Numbered from the stretch's first letter, positions 12,263 to 23,693 are shown. The stretch is DNA of 64,000 bases from Saturnia japonica (GCA_033032175.1 CM065328.1:4960690-5024689), one strand, 5' to 3'. Notes: generated by a model not told the origin, from the sequence alone. Made by a program: numbers and translations.

Positions 12263-12607
12263 AGTTTCATTTATCATCTGAATAATTTAGGCACTTTTTG
12301 TGAAAATACACAACACATATTTTTCATGAAAAACTCATTTATCTAGCGACCAGACATGACGTTTCGGGTGTTGGGATCCACTGTTGGTCGAGCTACCATA
12401 GACTATGTCTTTTGAATATCGCGTTCAATATATATATTTCTATCTATTAATACGTGAAGCAAAAGATTTCGGTACCATTTTAAGCGTATTGCGTGCTCGG
12501 AAAACTGTGAGATTTGGCATGGATAAATTTTATACGGAGAAGGAGTGCAGAAAACTAAAATTTATCTATAATATCTGTTACTATGCGATATATATTAAAT
12601 TAAAAAA

Positions 12608-12822
12608 AAATTGGTTGCCTGTAAAGTCGGTATACGGGCGAAAGTTTTACGTGACAACGACTTTATGTCTGTCTCTCTCGCTCTTAGGCGGGCTAACCAT
12701 GCCCGAGTGGAAGGGACGCGTGCATCTCACTCGCTCTCATTGTGGGCGCATAACGTGAGCGGAGCGTAACGCAGTTTCTTGAAGTGTCACCCGGCAAACC
12801 AATTTATAAGACGTTGTCACGT
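12608..12822. mobile_element. Short inverted-repeat element (MITE-like)
   Basis: Left 'acgtgacaacgactttat' (12649-12666) is the near reverse complement of right 'ttataagacgttgtcacgt' (12804-12822). A second inverted pair, 'aattggttgcc' at about 12609 and 'ggcaaaccaatt' at about 12792, is offset so that the pairs cross and do not nest. The interior is GC-rich with no transposase. Superfamily is unknown. Confidence 0.55.
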
Positions 12823-12838
12823 CAATAAATTAATAGTG

Positions 12839-13007
12839 CGAATTCTAACACGACCAGAGTCATTGAACTTAGACCCACCACAATATTGACATTATCAATC
12901 AACGAAAAGTGACAGCAAGTGATGTAGATAATAGTCATTGATTATGAATACTGTAAATGTCAAATATAAAATAGTCTGTGATCAAAAAGTCGCAGGTCGA
13001 ATTTGAG
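12839..13007 (-). repeat. Short repeat family D, longer copy
   Basis: This is the inverted partner of 4874-4969, sharing 'gtcgcaggtcgaattt' at one end and 'gaacttagaccca' at the other, with additional middle sequence. Confidence 0.65.
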
Positions 13008-13585
13008 CTTAGGACCATCACTATCAACAGTAAATGATTACTGAGCATTCATGTTTTTAAGCCAATATTAAAAGTATGATATCAATTTTGCCAACGTTTA
13101 AGATTATTGTAAGCTTTTTAATATCTAAAAACAATTTCTTAAGAACTTAAAACTATAGAAAAAGCTGCGAAATAGTTATTTAAAAACAGAAAACTTACTT
13201 ATTAATAAAATAAATTTTAATAACGATAATTTGTACTATGTAATAAACAATGTGATTATAGCTATCTGAAAGGAATCAGGTATCACTAACGAAATAGTTC
13301 ACCTAAATCAAGTCCCTGTATTAAAAATAGAATAAAAAATAAATAGTTCTCCTAGATATATTTATTGAAATGAAATGTGCTTTTAAATCTTCTACTTTTA
13401 AACCAATAAATTTATTTAGTAAAAAGCTTTGGTTAGCTTCAAATCCGTAGTTTATTTATAAAAGCCACGATGTTGGGAAAAGTAAATGGTTTGAAATTTT
13501 GGAAATACCCAGAAATATACAATCTATTAAGGAGAAATTATTGTGATCCAAAACAGTATTTTAATGTCGATGTTTTGACTGTTTA
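13008..13585. other. AT-rich DNA, no recognised feature
   Basis: Nothing was identified. Confidence 0.45.
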
Positions 13586-13589
13586 CAGG

Positions 13590-13885
13590 TTGCAGACTGG
13601 CGACATTATCAGGATCGAGCGTTGCTATTGGCTCGATTCCGCGGCCAAGATCCCCCTTGCCCTCCCCCCGGAAATCGTGTGCGATAGGTTGGACGGTGAA
13701 ATAACCCCTTTACTGCCGAAGTCTGCGGCATACCCGCGCTGCAAATCCCGCCGGCAAAATCAGCGGCATAAAGTATAAGTAGCATTTCATGCCTCAATAC
13801 CAGGCCCAGTTAAGCTGTCAAAACCTCTTAAATAGCCCCAGAACCCTTAATGCTAATAGTATAGTCAATTCTAAAAAAATGCCTA
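13590..13885 (+). pseudogene. GC-rich retroelement fragment with Jockey-like 3' tail
   Basis: A GC-rich stretch carries an open frame to about 13778. It is followed by 'taatgctaatagtatagtca' and a short A-run, which resembles the 3' end of the Jockey copies here ('aaggctaacagtgtagtca' plus A-run). The coding part is not recognisable, so it may be a diverged subfamily or two unrelated fragments. Confidence 0.35.
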
Positions 13886-13950
13886 ACTCTTTTTCCAATT
13901 TAATATTTTACTCTCATGCGAACAGAATTCTAAGAAATACTTATAATATA

Positions 13951-14035
13951 CTAGCTTTTTCCCCGACATAGTCCATGTGTTATTCATACTATATTCTTCA
14001 TATCTAAGGCTACCTTCATGCCAAAATAAATGTCA
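13951..14035 (-). mobile_element. Helitron-like 3' end fragment
   Basis: Plus-strand 'actagctttttccccg' is the reverse complement of a GC-then-CTAGT Helitron-type end. Only the terminus is recognisable. Confidence 0.35.
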
Positions 14036-14065
14036 TTGCGATTTATTCAGAGGGTTAGCTGTGAC

Positions 14066-14212
14066 AATAACAAGACAATTTTTAACAAAAAGAAATCCAA
14101 CTTCAAGGATTTTGAGAAATTCTCTGGTGTATCTTCGAAGTTGAAGGGATCACCCTTGAGATATCTTCTTTATATAACAAAGAAGTTATGGCTGAACATG
14201 CATAAAAAATAA
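14066..14212 (+). repeat. Interspersed repeat family B, copy 2
   Basis: It contains 'caatttttaacaaaaagaaa', 'tggtgtatcttcgaagttga' and 'cacccttgagatatc', in the same order as the copy at 42.17 kb. Confidence 0.7.
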
Positions 14213-14570
14213 ATTCAGATAGATAACCTCTTTTTTTTAAAAGTCAGTTAAATATATTTTAATAAAAGGATGAAATCCAAAAGACTATGCCAGAAAATTA
14301 GTTCTCTATCCCCCGGAGTACAATTTCAACATGTTACTTTGGTGTAGTTGCTATTCAATTATCAGCATAGCCTATTAGTATTATTAATTTATTGTATGTA
14401 TTTGTTAAATTTTTAAGTTTAGTATAGGTTATTTTAAAAGTAATAATGAAATTGATTTCTGAAGTTAGATTGTTGTTCGAGCTAAATAATTTGTTTATCG
14501 CATTAAGAAAAAGAAATTTTTTTTAAAGATATTTTAGTCACATAATTTTTTATTTTGATTTCTTGTTAAT
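14213..14570. other. AT-rich DNA, no recognised feature
   Basis: Nothing was identified. Confidence 0.45.
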
Positions 14571-14574
14571 TGTT

Positions 14575-14838
14575 TCATTAGCCTAGTGCTCCTAAGAACG
14601 AATACTATGTTCGAGGTCCTGGGTTCCATTTCCAGGTCGTGCAAAGTGTTCTTGGGTTTTTTCTATGAAATTCTCAGCAGCTGCACCAAGTTTGGTTTTG
14701 TGCCCGATTAATGGCAATAGGTTCGTCCTCTATTACATTGTTCCTAAAAAACATAAACGGCGAACTGGGGTGTAAATTAGTGCACCTCTGTCTAATCATT
14801 CGAGAAATACAGGCATGATATAGTATGTTATGTTAAAA
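14575..14838 (+). mobile_element. tRNA-derived SINE, plus strand
   Basis: The A-box region 'ttagcctagtgctcc' and B-box region 'gggttccatttccagg' form the tRNA-like head. The body contains 'ttttgtgcccgattaatggc' and the tail ends in 'tatgttatgtt'. It is diverged but near full length. Confidence 0.8.
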
Positions 14839-14839
14839 A

Positions 14840-15350
14840 TATTATATTTTACTATATTAAATCATGTCGCCCGTCTGCACAGCTTTAAAAAACGTCAGAC
14901 AAACCACACATAGTGCTTCCGACAAACAATTTTCAACTTTAATTCCTTGAGCAATAGGTATATTTTTAAATCAAAATTTATATGTAAGCTATAAAAAGAT
15001 TCTTCAAACATTATCGTATTAGTATGGTATTTTATGGCTCGAAAAATCGTTCCACACTTAAGTTATTTAAAGTTACATTACGAGACATTAGTGTTTAATA
15101 TTGTTTTTTGAATGATCAACGAAACTTGGAAGCATTTTTCGATGTCGTCCGTTTCTTTGATGTTGGTTGTAAAATGTATTAAGTAGTTTATAGCTTTGGT
15201 CAATGTAATATCATTAATGTTCCTTCTGAAATGCTTTGGTTTTTTTGCACTAATAGTTTAGTTGTGTGTTTTGGTGTTGTTAGTCGCTACTTTGTTAGAG
15301 GTTTCATATTTATCACAGTTTAGAAATAAATGGATTTTGCGTAGGTTTTA
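14840..15350. other. AT-rich DNA, no recognised feature
   Basis: Nothing was identified. Confidence 0.45.
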
Positions 15351-15357
15351 TACCAAA

Positions 15358-15864
15358 CTAGCTGTGACCGCGGCTGCGCTCGGGTGGACTACAGAATCCC
15401 GTCGATTAAGCATGTGTAAATTGTGCTAACCCGCTCCCAGTTATTTTAAAGACAAAAATACTTATACTGGGTTATCCATCGAAGATATACAAATTTTAAT
15501 AATCTTGCTGACTTTTTTGTAGGTCATTAATTTGATATATCTCTTATGGTTACCTTAGCGTAAGCCATTTAATCGCCCGAATTGATTTAACGTTACCAGT
15601 TTAAAGTAAACTAAAGTAAAGTAAGTTTACCAGTAGTCTAAATTACCAGTTATAACATCAGCTATCTGCTTATGAAAGTCCCGTCATAATCGGTCCAACC
15701 ATTTCGTAGATTACCCGGAACAAACAGACATACCTACAGATATTTTTTTTTACAAATTGGTGTTTTGTTATAAGTAACTTATATACTTTCATAATATGCA
15801 TTTATTAAAAAGCTGATATTTTGACATCACAAACAGACACTTCAATTTTATTTATTTGTATAGA
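15358..15864 (-). mobile_element. Helitron-like element, near full length
   Basis: On the minus strand the element would begin TCTATAC (from 15864) and end CTAG (15361-15358) followed by T, which fits Helitron termini inserted between A and T. A GC-rich stretch 'gtgaccgcggctgcgctcg' lies next to the CTAG end, where Helitrons carry a hairpin. No Rep/helicase ORF is present, so it is non-autonomous. Related copies are at 8.47, 16.76, 46.69, 50.21 and 53.89 kb. Confidence 0.6.
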
Positions 15865-15984
15865 TAAAGAGAGCAAGCATTATGTTCATAAATTCAACAA
15901 GGACACTAATTATGAGACGGTAGATATTTTTCTCTAAATACTTCTTATTATAATTAAGGATTTTATACTTATGACCTTATTATT

Positions 15985-16265
15985 AGCCTTAGTGGCCCTA
16001 TCCAAAAACAGAGCCGCTGATGGCTTTTACAGCTTTACCGGTCTTGGGGGCGAGCGCTGGAGGCATTCAGCCGCGAAAGCGTGGGCAACAAGCGCGCAAG
16101 GGTGTCAATGTGGTCGGACCTCGACTTGAGCTGATGCCGCGATTGCAAAGAAGTCGCGATCTGACTAATTCCCTATCCGTAAGATTCAAGCTCAACTAAC
16201 ATATACATATTATATACATGTCCCCGCCTTCTGGGAAGAAGGGAGGAACATGTGTATACGTATTT
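15985..16265 (-). mobile_element. Decayed Jockey 3' UTR fragment
   Basis: Plus-strand 'ggcttttacagctttaccgg' and 'cattcagccgcgaaagcg' are the reverse complement of the Jockey 3' UTR seen at 23.56-23.66 kb and 32.97-33.05 kb. The paired 'ggaggaacatgtgtatacg' block near 16230-16260 also matches, as the reverse complement of the block at 32.80-32.84 kb. The A-tail has been lost. Confidence 0.75.
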
Positions 16266-16269
16266 AGTG

Positions 16270-16750
16270 ATCTGATGACATCTTCGGATGTTAATAACTC
16301 TCTTAGGCGCGAAAATACGTGAAGATGAACTTAAGTTTTCCCCAAAGAAAAACCATTATGATCTTTTTGTTTATATTATCTACTACGTGGTTTATAATGA
16401 TAGATACATACTAGATAGTCTTATATTTTGAATCGAAATTATTTTTTCCAGGTATTTTTTTTGACTTTGTGTTACGTTGGCCTTAGTCGTTTCCACATAC
16501 CTTATTTGAAATAACTAGCAACCGTATCGTACAGCGAAAAGGTGTTATCACTGTCAGGCTTCACAATATAGAATGAAAGCCACTGTGATCCCATACATTT
16601 TTCACAATTACGCGAAGTACGTTTATTCATCAGATGGCAAATATATTAAGTAATTGAGACATTTTTGATTTCCGCTATAAATTGCACATTATATAACTTT
16701 TAGTAGGTACATTATATCAAATTATGTTTTGCCAATAATTGTAACTTATA
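16270..16750. other. AT-rich DNA, no recognised feature
   Basis: Nothing was identified. Confidence 0.45.
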
Positions 16751-16754
16751 CTAA

Positions 16755-17261
16755 ACGATACAATTAATAAAATTAAAGTGTCTGTTTGTAATGTCTAAAT
16801 AATAGCTTCTAACTAAATGCTTATGAAAGTATATACGATACATAAGTTTAAGTAAGTCTGTTTGTTCTAGGTATCTCAGAATCGGTTGGACTGATTTTAA
16901 CGAGACTCACTGGTAGATAGCTTATGTTATATGGAGTAACTTACGCTACTTTTATTTTATAAAGTGAATTAGGGTTCCGTGCAAATAAAAAAAAAACTGG
17001 ACATGGGCAATCATTTCGGGCGCTTACATGGCTTACGCTGAGTAATCCTTAATAGACATTATCAAATTAATGTACTACATAATCGTAGACATTAAATATA
17101 CCTACAAAAAAGTTGCCTATAGTATACGTCTATCTTCTAAGGAACACCCACAATAACCATTTGTCTTTAAAATAAACGGGAGCGGGGTTAGTAAGATTAG
17201 CACGTGTGCCCAATCGATGGCATTCTGTAGTCCACGTGAACGAAGTCGCGGGCACAGCTAA
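16755..17261 (+). mobile_element. Helitron-like element, near full length
   Basis: It starts at about 'gatacaattaataaaatt' and contains 'agtgtctgtttgtaatg', 'tcagaatcggttggactg' and 'gggcgcttacatggcttacg'. It ends 'cgcgggcacagcta' with CTAA at 17258-17261 followed by T. It is the same family as 15358-15864 in the opposite orientation, about 0.9 kb away, so the two form an inverted pair. Confidence 0.6.
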
Positions 17262-17955
17262 TTGGAAATAAAAATTGAAAAAATAATCTGTTATTTTATA
17301 TCCATTAGATAACTTATAACAAAGACAATAGTCTGGCTTAATTGGAGACTAACGAATGAGATTTCAAATTTCAAAGCACTTTACACAAAATTATGATAAT
17401 ACAAAAGGTGAATATGCTGACTAAATACTCTATTCCAAAGTGAAAATGATAGACACTTGAACCTTGAACAAGGTTTTTAGTTGCTAAATAGAATAGAATT
17501 ACATTAGAAATTATTGTGAAATATATAATATTCACCTAGGATTCATTAACAATCTATTTTAACCCTAAAGTTTTGCTCACAGATATCACTGTTAAATTTG
17601 TTATTTAAGACGTAGCGATCTTTATGAAACATTTAATTATATATGATTTTAATATGATAACAGGGTAAAGACTTTGCTTTGAAATCTCTTCATTACTTTC
17701 ATACCTCATCTTGATCAACCATCTGGGAAGTTAGTCTCGCTTATTGGCTCTGTGCTCAGCGGCACACATGGTATAGTGGGAAGAGAGTTATGCAAATTCT
17801 TCTACTTGGTCGCTCTTCCTAACTGGTGCTCAATTTGTCAGTCAGTATGAGTCTTTCTATGATATTTGGGAGTCGATGTGCAAACTGCTCGATAAGCTGC
17901 TTTTTCTATCAGTTTTTTAGCTACCAGAATTCAGCACCAATCCTCCATTAATTAT
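17262..17955. other. Mostly unidentified; possible coding remnant at 17705-17910
   Basis: Plus-strand frames between 17705 and 17910 include TWSLFLTGAQFVSQYESF and, in another frame, a GTHGIVGREL-like stretch. Such patches with Trp and few stops may be a frameshifted coding relic of a transposable element. No family could be assigned. The rest is AT-rich. Confidence 0.25.
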
Positions 17956-18403
17956 TTTCATATTTTAACTGGGTTTGACCAAGGATAAAATCAAGTTCAG
18001 AAGTACTGTTCCAGTGTTATTATCCACTTTCAGTGACGACTCTTGAATGTTTTTGTCTTTGTAAGTAATAGGCAATTTTTCTCTTGCATACAATTTTTAA
18101 ATATTTTTCATAGTTTATACTATTACTTTCATCAACATTTATGTGCTAATTAATCTGATAAATAAAAACATATTTTATTCTATTTTATATCTAATTCATA
18201 TTTTAACTGGAATTGACGAAGAATAGAATCAAGTTCAGAAGTACTGTTCCAGTGTTATTATCCACTTTCAATATCGACTCTTGAAATTTTTTTGTCTTTG
18301 TAAGTAATTGACAATTTACCTCTTGCATACAATTAATACATATTTTTCATAGTTTATACTATTACTGTCGTCAACATAAATGTGTTAATTAATCTAAAAA
18401 AAC
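17956..18403 (+). repeat. Tandem duplication, 238-bp period, about 1.9 copies
   Basis: Unit 1 and unit 2 share 'tcatattttaactgg', 'gttcagaagtactgttccag' and 'gtttatactattact'. The shared anchor falls at 17991 and 18229, giving a 238-bp period. The copies differ by scattered substitutions, so the duplication is not very recent. No function is visible. Confidence 0.85.
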
Positions 18404-19060
18404 GGTCGTTTCTTTTCCCAGAACTATAATGGAATAACTTTGTATCAAATGATGAGTTTAAAATCGCAAATGTAATAGTTTTATTGATAGAGTTTCCTTC
18501 TATTAACAAAAGGATCAAATAAGAATTTCTAACCATCATTTTAACTAATAAAACTTTACCAAATAGTTTTGTTAATATCATAACAGAGCATACTGTAATA
18601 CAGTGCAATATAAATTTGATTACGATTTCGCTGTTCTCGTTAAGCTAATGGTCGATGTCATTTGTTTTACGAGGGCATTACTCAATAATACAAATGAGCT
18701 TAATGCCGACAGTTCCACTCGGAAACATGAGGAAACTGGAACGAATAAGTAACATTAGCGTGTATGGTAATCACTCTTGCGTTCCATTTGATCGAGAGTC
18801 TTACGTTTCTTTTGATTCTTTTGTTTGCCTTCCGTTTTCCATTATGTTTTCTTTTTTCATTTGTGGATTTTTAATGTACGCGTTTACGAATAGGTATACT
18901 AAGGCCCACTTAATATTGAAATGTTCTGTTAAATTTTTACTCTTAAAACTGAACAAGTGTGATTTTCGTCATAAAGAATTTTAAAAAGATCTGTCCTATA
19001 AATTGTAATGTGTATTTTGTCTGAAAGTACAGTATCTTTAAAAGGTCAACGATGACGACG
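18404..19060. other. AT-rich DNA, no recognised feature
   Basis: A 109-codon open frame at 18655-18984 has no recognisable domain and is treated as chance. Confidence 0.4.
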
Positions 19061-19074
19061 AAGAGAATAAAATC

Positions 19075-19225
19075 ATTGACTGCCTGCAGGCGAGAATTTG
19101 AAAAACACGTTCATGTCGAAACGCCGCGCCGCGCCGCAGCGATACGATCGCGGCATAATATTCCCATCGGCCGAGATTGTATCGGGCTGCGAGATTCATA
19201 ATTTATGAACCGGGAATACCTAGGG
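19075..19225. promoter_or_regulatory. Isolated GC-rich block with palindrome, possible regulatory element
   Basis: A GCCGC-rich run near 19119-19137 is followed by the perfect palindrome ttcataatttatgaa (arms of 7, centre T) at about 19195-19209. The block has no repeat partner in the window, no ORF and no transposon hallmarks. An AT core within GC-rich DNA is compatible with a homeodomain-bound enhancer, but this is inference only. Confidence 0.2.
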
Positions 19226-19610
19226 GTAAAGTGTGATATGTGGTGACAAAGATAAGTCTATCTAGAAGCGCCGAACTTATAATATAATATTTTAACCTAA
19301 AGGTAGTTAACAACCTGTAAAGTATTTAAGGTCATCGTTATTGTGCAAATAACGGTAATATCTGAAATAATCCATCTCTATCTACATTCCTATTTTAATA
19401 GCAATGGAGATTTGGGTAGGTACCTTATAAAAGCAATATCTTATAACTGACTTAAAATCCAGAATTTGAAATGATTTCTAATAAAATATGTATTAAATTT
19501 ATTTTCTTATTTAATTGTTCTCGATGACAAAATGCCTATTGGATTGAATAAAAATTTCTTAATGTTAGATAATTTCTGTAAACTAGTATTTGTATGGAAT
19601 GATGAACATT
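19226..19610. other. AT-rich DNA, no recognised feature
   Basis: Nothing was identified. Confidence 0.45.
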
Positions 19611-19614
19611 CGTC

Positions 19615-19912
19615 GTGGTTTAGACTGGCGGAAAATCGATTCGAAGTCCACAGGCTCGAACACCAGCATTTCCCAACTTAATTTTCGGACTTCGCGCTCG
19701 TTTACTAATTCAAGATGGTAGCACTATCGGCTGACGGTGAAGGAAAACATCGTGAGGAAACCTGAATGCTTGAGAAAAGTTTGGAAATATATAGAAATGT
19801 TGAATACGCAGTGTTTGAAATTGCATATATGTCGTGGACTGGCGTGCTTTCCTTTGGGAAGAGACCTTTGCTTAGCAGTGGGGCATAAACAGGCTGGCAT
19901 TATTATTGTTTA
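19615..19912 (+). repeat. LINE 3' tail repeat ('gactgacggtg' family)
   Basis: The blocks 'ggctgacggtgaaggaaaac', 'cgtgaggaaacctgaatgc' and 'gagacctttgcttagcagtg' are the classic tail of a lepidopteran LINE family. It ends near 'ggctggcattattattg'. A related short patch is at 55.31-55.36 kb. Confidence 0.65.
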
Positions 19913-19919
19913 TAAATAA

Positions 19920-20805
19920 TTGATTTCAAGTAGCAATGTCGTCGAAAATGGTAGCACGTTAAGAAGATCCTGATTTCGATTCAATTATTGATTTTCTTGT
20001 ATCATTTAGGATTTGTATTAGGGAGTCTGAAAAACTCCGTACAAAAACAATCAATGACTACAGAATGAATATATTGGGCATAATTTAGGATAATGTTTTA
20101 ACTGCGGCTAAGTGTCCTTTCAAGTACTGTAGTTACAATGTCAAGCAGATCCCAATCATAAATATGACTCTACTTTAGTAAAATAATACAACTGACTATT
20201 TAAAAAGCATTAAGGTCCATCCAGTAAGATTATATATTGGTTTCTATCCGCCCGTAGCGTCAATCTACCGTGACACTTGTAGTAAACGGTTTTGCAAAGC
20301 TTAGAGTTGACTGTAAGATTGAGTTCTGATTAAACAAAGCTGCTGTGATGAATGAATTTTCTTTTTCTTATTTGTCACACGCGAGTTTCTATTCATAGCT
20401 TCATCGGTTTTTTGAAATTATACTCTCTAGGTGTGTTTAGCATACAGAATATAGTGAATTTTATGATGCTCGCGCACATTGTAACAAAAACTGTAAAATA
20501 TGAAATTGCTTGCTAAATCTTTTGCTTCTTTGTGGTGAAGATAGTCATACACGATCAATATTATGCATCACGTAAGATGCACTGTGGCTATTCAAAGAAG
20601 TATAACTTCTAATGCGAGGAAATACGTACACGAATCTATTTTTTTACTTCCCAGTATTTAGCCACAATCTTATCAAAAGATAATTTACTGTGAGAACATA
20701 CATTGCCGATTAACTCTTACGATTGGACTGGCTTTTAAGTGTAACTTTTAGTATACTTGGATAAGGGAGAAGTTACGGAAAATATATATACCAAATCTGG
20801 CTTGG
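19920..20805. other. AT-rich DNA, no recognised feature
   Basis: Nothing was identified. Confidence 0.45.
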
Positions 20806-21030
20806 CATGGAGTGTATCGTGGGAAGTCAAGGTGAGCGCAGATGTGCATCATAAAGGGGCCCCTTAAACCCACACCTAGGTCGCAAGTTCTGGGGGCTGC
20901 TTGTATTTCCTCTCTCCGCCACACGATGGACCCGGCACCCGCACAGTGGATCCATGGATACTAAGATGTTTGTCTTGTTTCTTCTCAGTTTCAAACGAAT
21001 ATAAACTGCCAATAATAATTTCACTCAAAA
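20806..21030 (-). repeat. Unidentified GC-richer block, probable TE fragment
   Basis: The minus strand is open for 65 codons ending in GPLYDAHLRSP. I have the impression of a common lepidopteran repeat but cannot name it. No termini are visible. Confidence 0.3.
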
Positions 21031-21037
21031 TATAAAC

Positions 21038-21209
21038 TGCCTCGTTAGCCTAGTGGTCGTAAGCGCGACTGCTATGAGAGAGGTCCTGGATTCGAATCCC
21101 AGGTCGAGCAAAGTGATATTGAGGTTTTCCTATGAAATTATTAGTAGCAGCTCGGAGTTTGGTTTCGTGCCCCATTATGGCAATAGGCTCGCCCCCTATA
21201 TTACATGGA
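21038..21209 (+). mobile_element. tRNA-derived SINE, 3' truncated
   Basis: This is the best-preserved head in the window: 'cgttagcctagtggtcgtaa' holds the A box and 'gattcgaatcccaggtcg' the B box. The match stops after 'ctcgccccctatattacatgg', so the last ~70 bp and the pentanucleotide tail are missing. Confidence 0.85.
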
Positions 21210-21720
21210 TATGCTATTGTAGATTTCAAAACATTTATACTATTTTACTACCGGTAGAAGTTATAGCCTATAGAAGTACGTTTTGCAAATCACTTCCAAA
21301 CAAAAGCACATTCAGCTAACACAACATTGCACTTCTAACAATGGCGATTTGCAACGATTTGCGCTGGATTAACTTTGCCCGAGAGCGGACAACATCATAT
21401 GATGAAAGCGGCTGAAAGGCGAACAATGTACAATACAATAATATATACTTTATTATTATGACTTGGTTATTGTTAGCTTTTAAGAGATTTATAAAGATAT
21501 GTCGTCTTATTACGAATTATTCTGAACCATATTTTCTACAATTATGAAAGCTAAACAAATACTACCAAACGTTTTGTTTCAATGAATCGATATCACGAGA
21601 AGATAGAAAAAGATGAGTCAAGTATGAGAAACGATCAATACAATAATAGCGGTTTGTATACAAAAAATACATTTAAAAGCTTTTTTATTCTTTATATGTT
21701 TAATATTTGATTGCAATCAC
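21210..21720. other. Mostly unidentified
   Basis: The first bases ('atatgctattgtagatttc') resemble the interior of the Helitron-like copies at 46.8 and 50.3 kb. The rest is unrecognised. Confidence 0.35.
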
Positions 21721-21721
21721 A

Positions 21722-21925
21722 GCTGATCAAATGTTAACGATGACTTGGCCCTTGATGATAACACGCTAAGCGTAGTGGAATGACTGATTCTCCAAGTGCA
21801 GCTGCCGGAACACACCTATATGTGCTTGACGATAGATTTTCAACTTGAGCATGGTAGCTAACCAGGTGGACATAAGAAAATACCATACCACTATGCTGAA
21901 ATTCATCACGATGTTTTGCCTGCAC
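21722..21925 (+). repeat. Interspersed repeat, 'caagtgcagctgcc' family
   Basis: The blocks 'aacacgctaagcgtagtgg', 'ctccaagtgcagctgcc' and 'gatagattttcaacttgag' recur at 42.88-43.09 kb and 58.55-58.75 kb in the same order. It is probably the tail of a LINE or SINE. Confidence 0.65.
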
Positions 21926-22300
21926 CCAAATATTCTATTGACGTGGTGTCAGTACACGTAAAAGACCCAAAATATCTTCAAGAATTCTTACGATTATTTA
22001 GAACCCAACAAATATGCCTTCCTTAAATTAAGTACCTCGTAGAATAATAATAGGCAATCTCCGGTGGATAATACTTTAGCTACACGACACCCCATTATTA
22101 TTTGAGCGTAACACATGTTAGCCACTAATCCCACAGCACGGGGATCTCGACGCGTTCGTTCCATGAAAAGTAGTGTTTGCAATTTTATGCTTTGTTCGTT
22201 CTCGTACAATTTAGGGGCCGATGTAAATAATAGCTGTATTGTTTAAAAGGTTTTCGGGCTGGTTTTTAATCTGTGGGATTATTTAAAATTTTACGTACTT
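21926..22300. other. No recognised feature
   Basis: Nothing was identified. Confidence 0.4.
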
Positions 22301-22309
22301 CTATTGGTA

Positions 22310-22882
22310 CTACTAATAACAATTGGTCTTATTTTGATTGGCTATCGTGAGGTCGGCTATTCATCGCAGGTCGTCGCTATCAAACCGGCCTACAAGCCTA
22401 TTTGCAGCTGGATAAACAGTGACTGATCCCAAATCGGGACAACGCAATAGAGATGCTCTGGACAGTTTGCAGAGATGGGCTGCTCGCATTGTTAATGATG
22501 CAGACAATACCAAATATATCGAGCCGCTTCAGCTGCATAGGAACATCGCTTCGCTGAGCGTATTCTATCGTCTGTATCATGGTGTGTTCTGAAGAGCTGT
22601 TCAATCTAATATCCTCCTCTCCCTTCCACAACAGAATCACACGCGCTGGGCTTCGGAGTCACAGCTTTACGCCAACCTCCATCTCGGCACGAATTAAAAA
22701 GTTCTTTGTGACTTATCTTTGTCGTACTGTGAAACTGTGGAACTTTCTTCCGGCCAGTGTGTTCCCTCCTTATTACGACATTGGGTTCTTTATGCGTAAT
22801 GTGAAGAGATATTTATGCAGGCCGGCAAGACAGCAGCGACCGCCGATAGATTTAAATTTCTCGGTGGTCGCCGTTGTGTTTG
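22310..22882 (+). pseudogene. CR1-like LINE ORF2 C-terminus, split by a Jockey insertion
   Basis: Frames read LQRWAARIVNDADNTKYIEP, HRNIASLSVFYRLYHG and KLWNFLPASVFPPYYDIGFF, the standard reverse transcriptase C-terminus (thumb and beyond) of this LINE type. A frameshift lies near 22570. The catalytic palm is absent, so the copy is 5'-truncated. The 3' UTR is cut at 'gtggtcgccgttgtgtttg' and resumes at 23694 after an 811-bp Jockey insertion. Confidence 0.8.
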
Positions 22883-23693
22883 ACTTATTTCGACACCGCG
22901 TCGAACCACGCGAATCCCTTAACAAAAGCGGCAGCTTCGTATGTGCCCGACCCCAACGCCTGCCGGAGAAAACGCCGGCCGCGTAATATATTCACTGACC
23001 CGCTCGACCAAACCGAAACAGCTAACGCGTTCTACGCCACAGTCTCTCCAAACAGAGCGTGCCACCGCCCACGCCCGCGTAACCACTGTTTTCTCCGCAG
23101 AGGACGGGCGGTTAACTTCGCTCCCGCACACCCGTCACGTCCACCCTCTCTAGCGGCAACCCAAGCCTAGGTCCGTTCCTCGGTGTGAAGCCCTTAGGTC
23201 AGGCAGCCGCCCGCGCGATACAAAGTGACACTATACGTGCAACACTTAGCTACCCACATACAATATTACACACGTATGAACACACTCACGTGCACACCAC
23301 ACAGGCACATAGGTTCCGTAAGGGACCTTTTTTTTCTTTTTTTGCGCTAGTTAGTGTAGAAAAACCATTCCGATTATTAAATACACATACGCATGGTCCA
23401 CTCCTTCCTCCCAGGAGGAGGGGAACGTGCATATGAGTACCTATATGTTAGTTAGTCCGAATTCTCGTAGGATTAGGGAATTAATTAGATCGCGACCTTT
23501 TCGCATTCGCGACGACCGCCCGAGCCGAGGTTCGGCCACTCTGGCACCCTCGTGCGGGTCGTCACATACTTTCGCGGCTGAGTGCCCTAAGCGCTCGCCC
23601 CCAAGTCCGGTGAAGCTGTAAAAGCCGCAGCGGCTCTGTTTTAGGATAGGGCCCCTAAGGCTAACAGTGTAGTCAGTTCAAAAAAAAAAAAAA
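22883..23693 (+). mobile_element. 5'-truncated Jockey copy with perfect 12-bp duplication
   Basis: The insert lies between two copies of ccgttgtgtttg (22871-22882 and 23694-23705). It opens in the last ~95 codons of ORF2 (DTASNHANPLTK through RPRPRNHCFLRRGR and HPSRPPSL, stop at 23168) and carries the whole 3' UTR and a 13-14-nt A-tail. Protein and UTR are close to, but not the same subfamily as, the complete element at 27.2-33.1 kb. 5' truncation and an A-tail indicate target-primed reverse transcription. Confidence 0.93.

Noticed and set aside
18655..18984. 109-codon ORF as a gene
   Set aside because: No domain, no plausible splice context, and composition follows the local AT-rich sequence.
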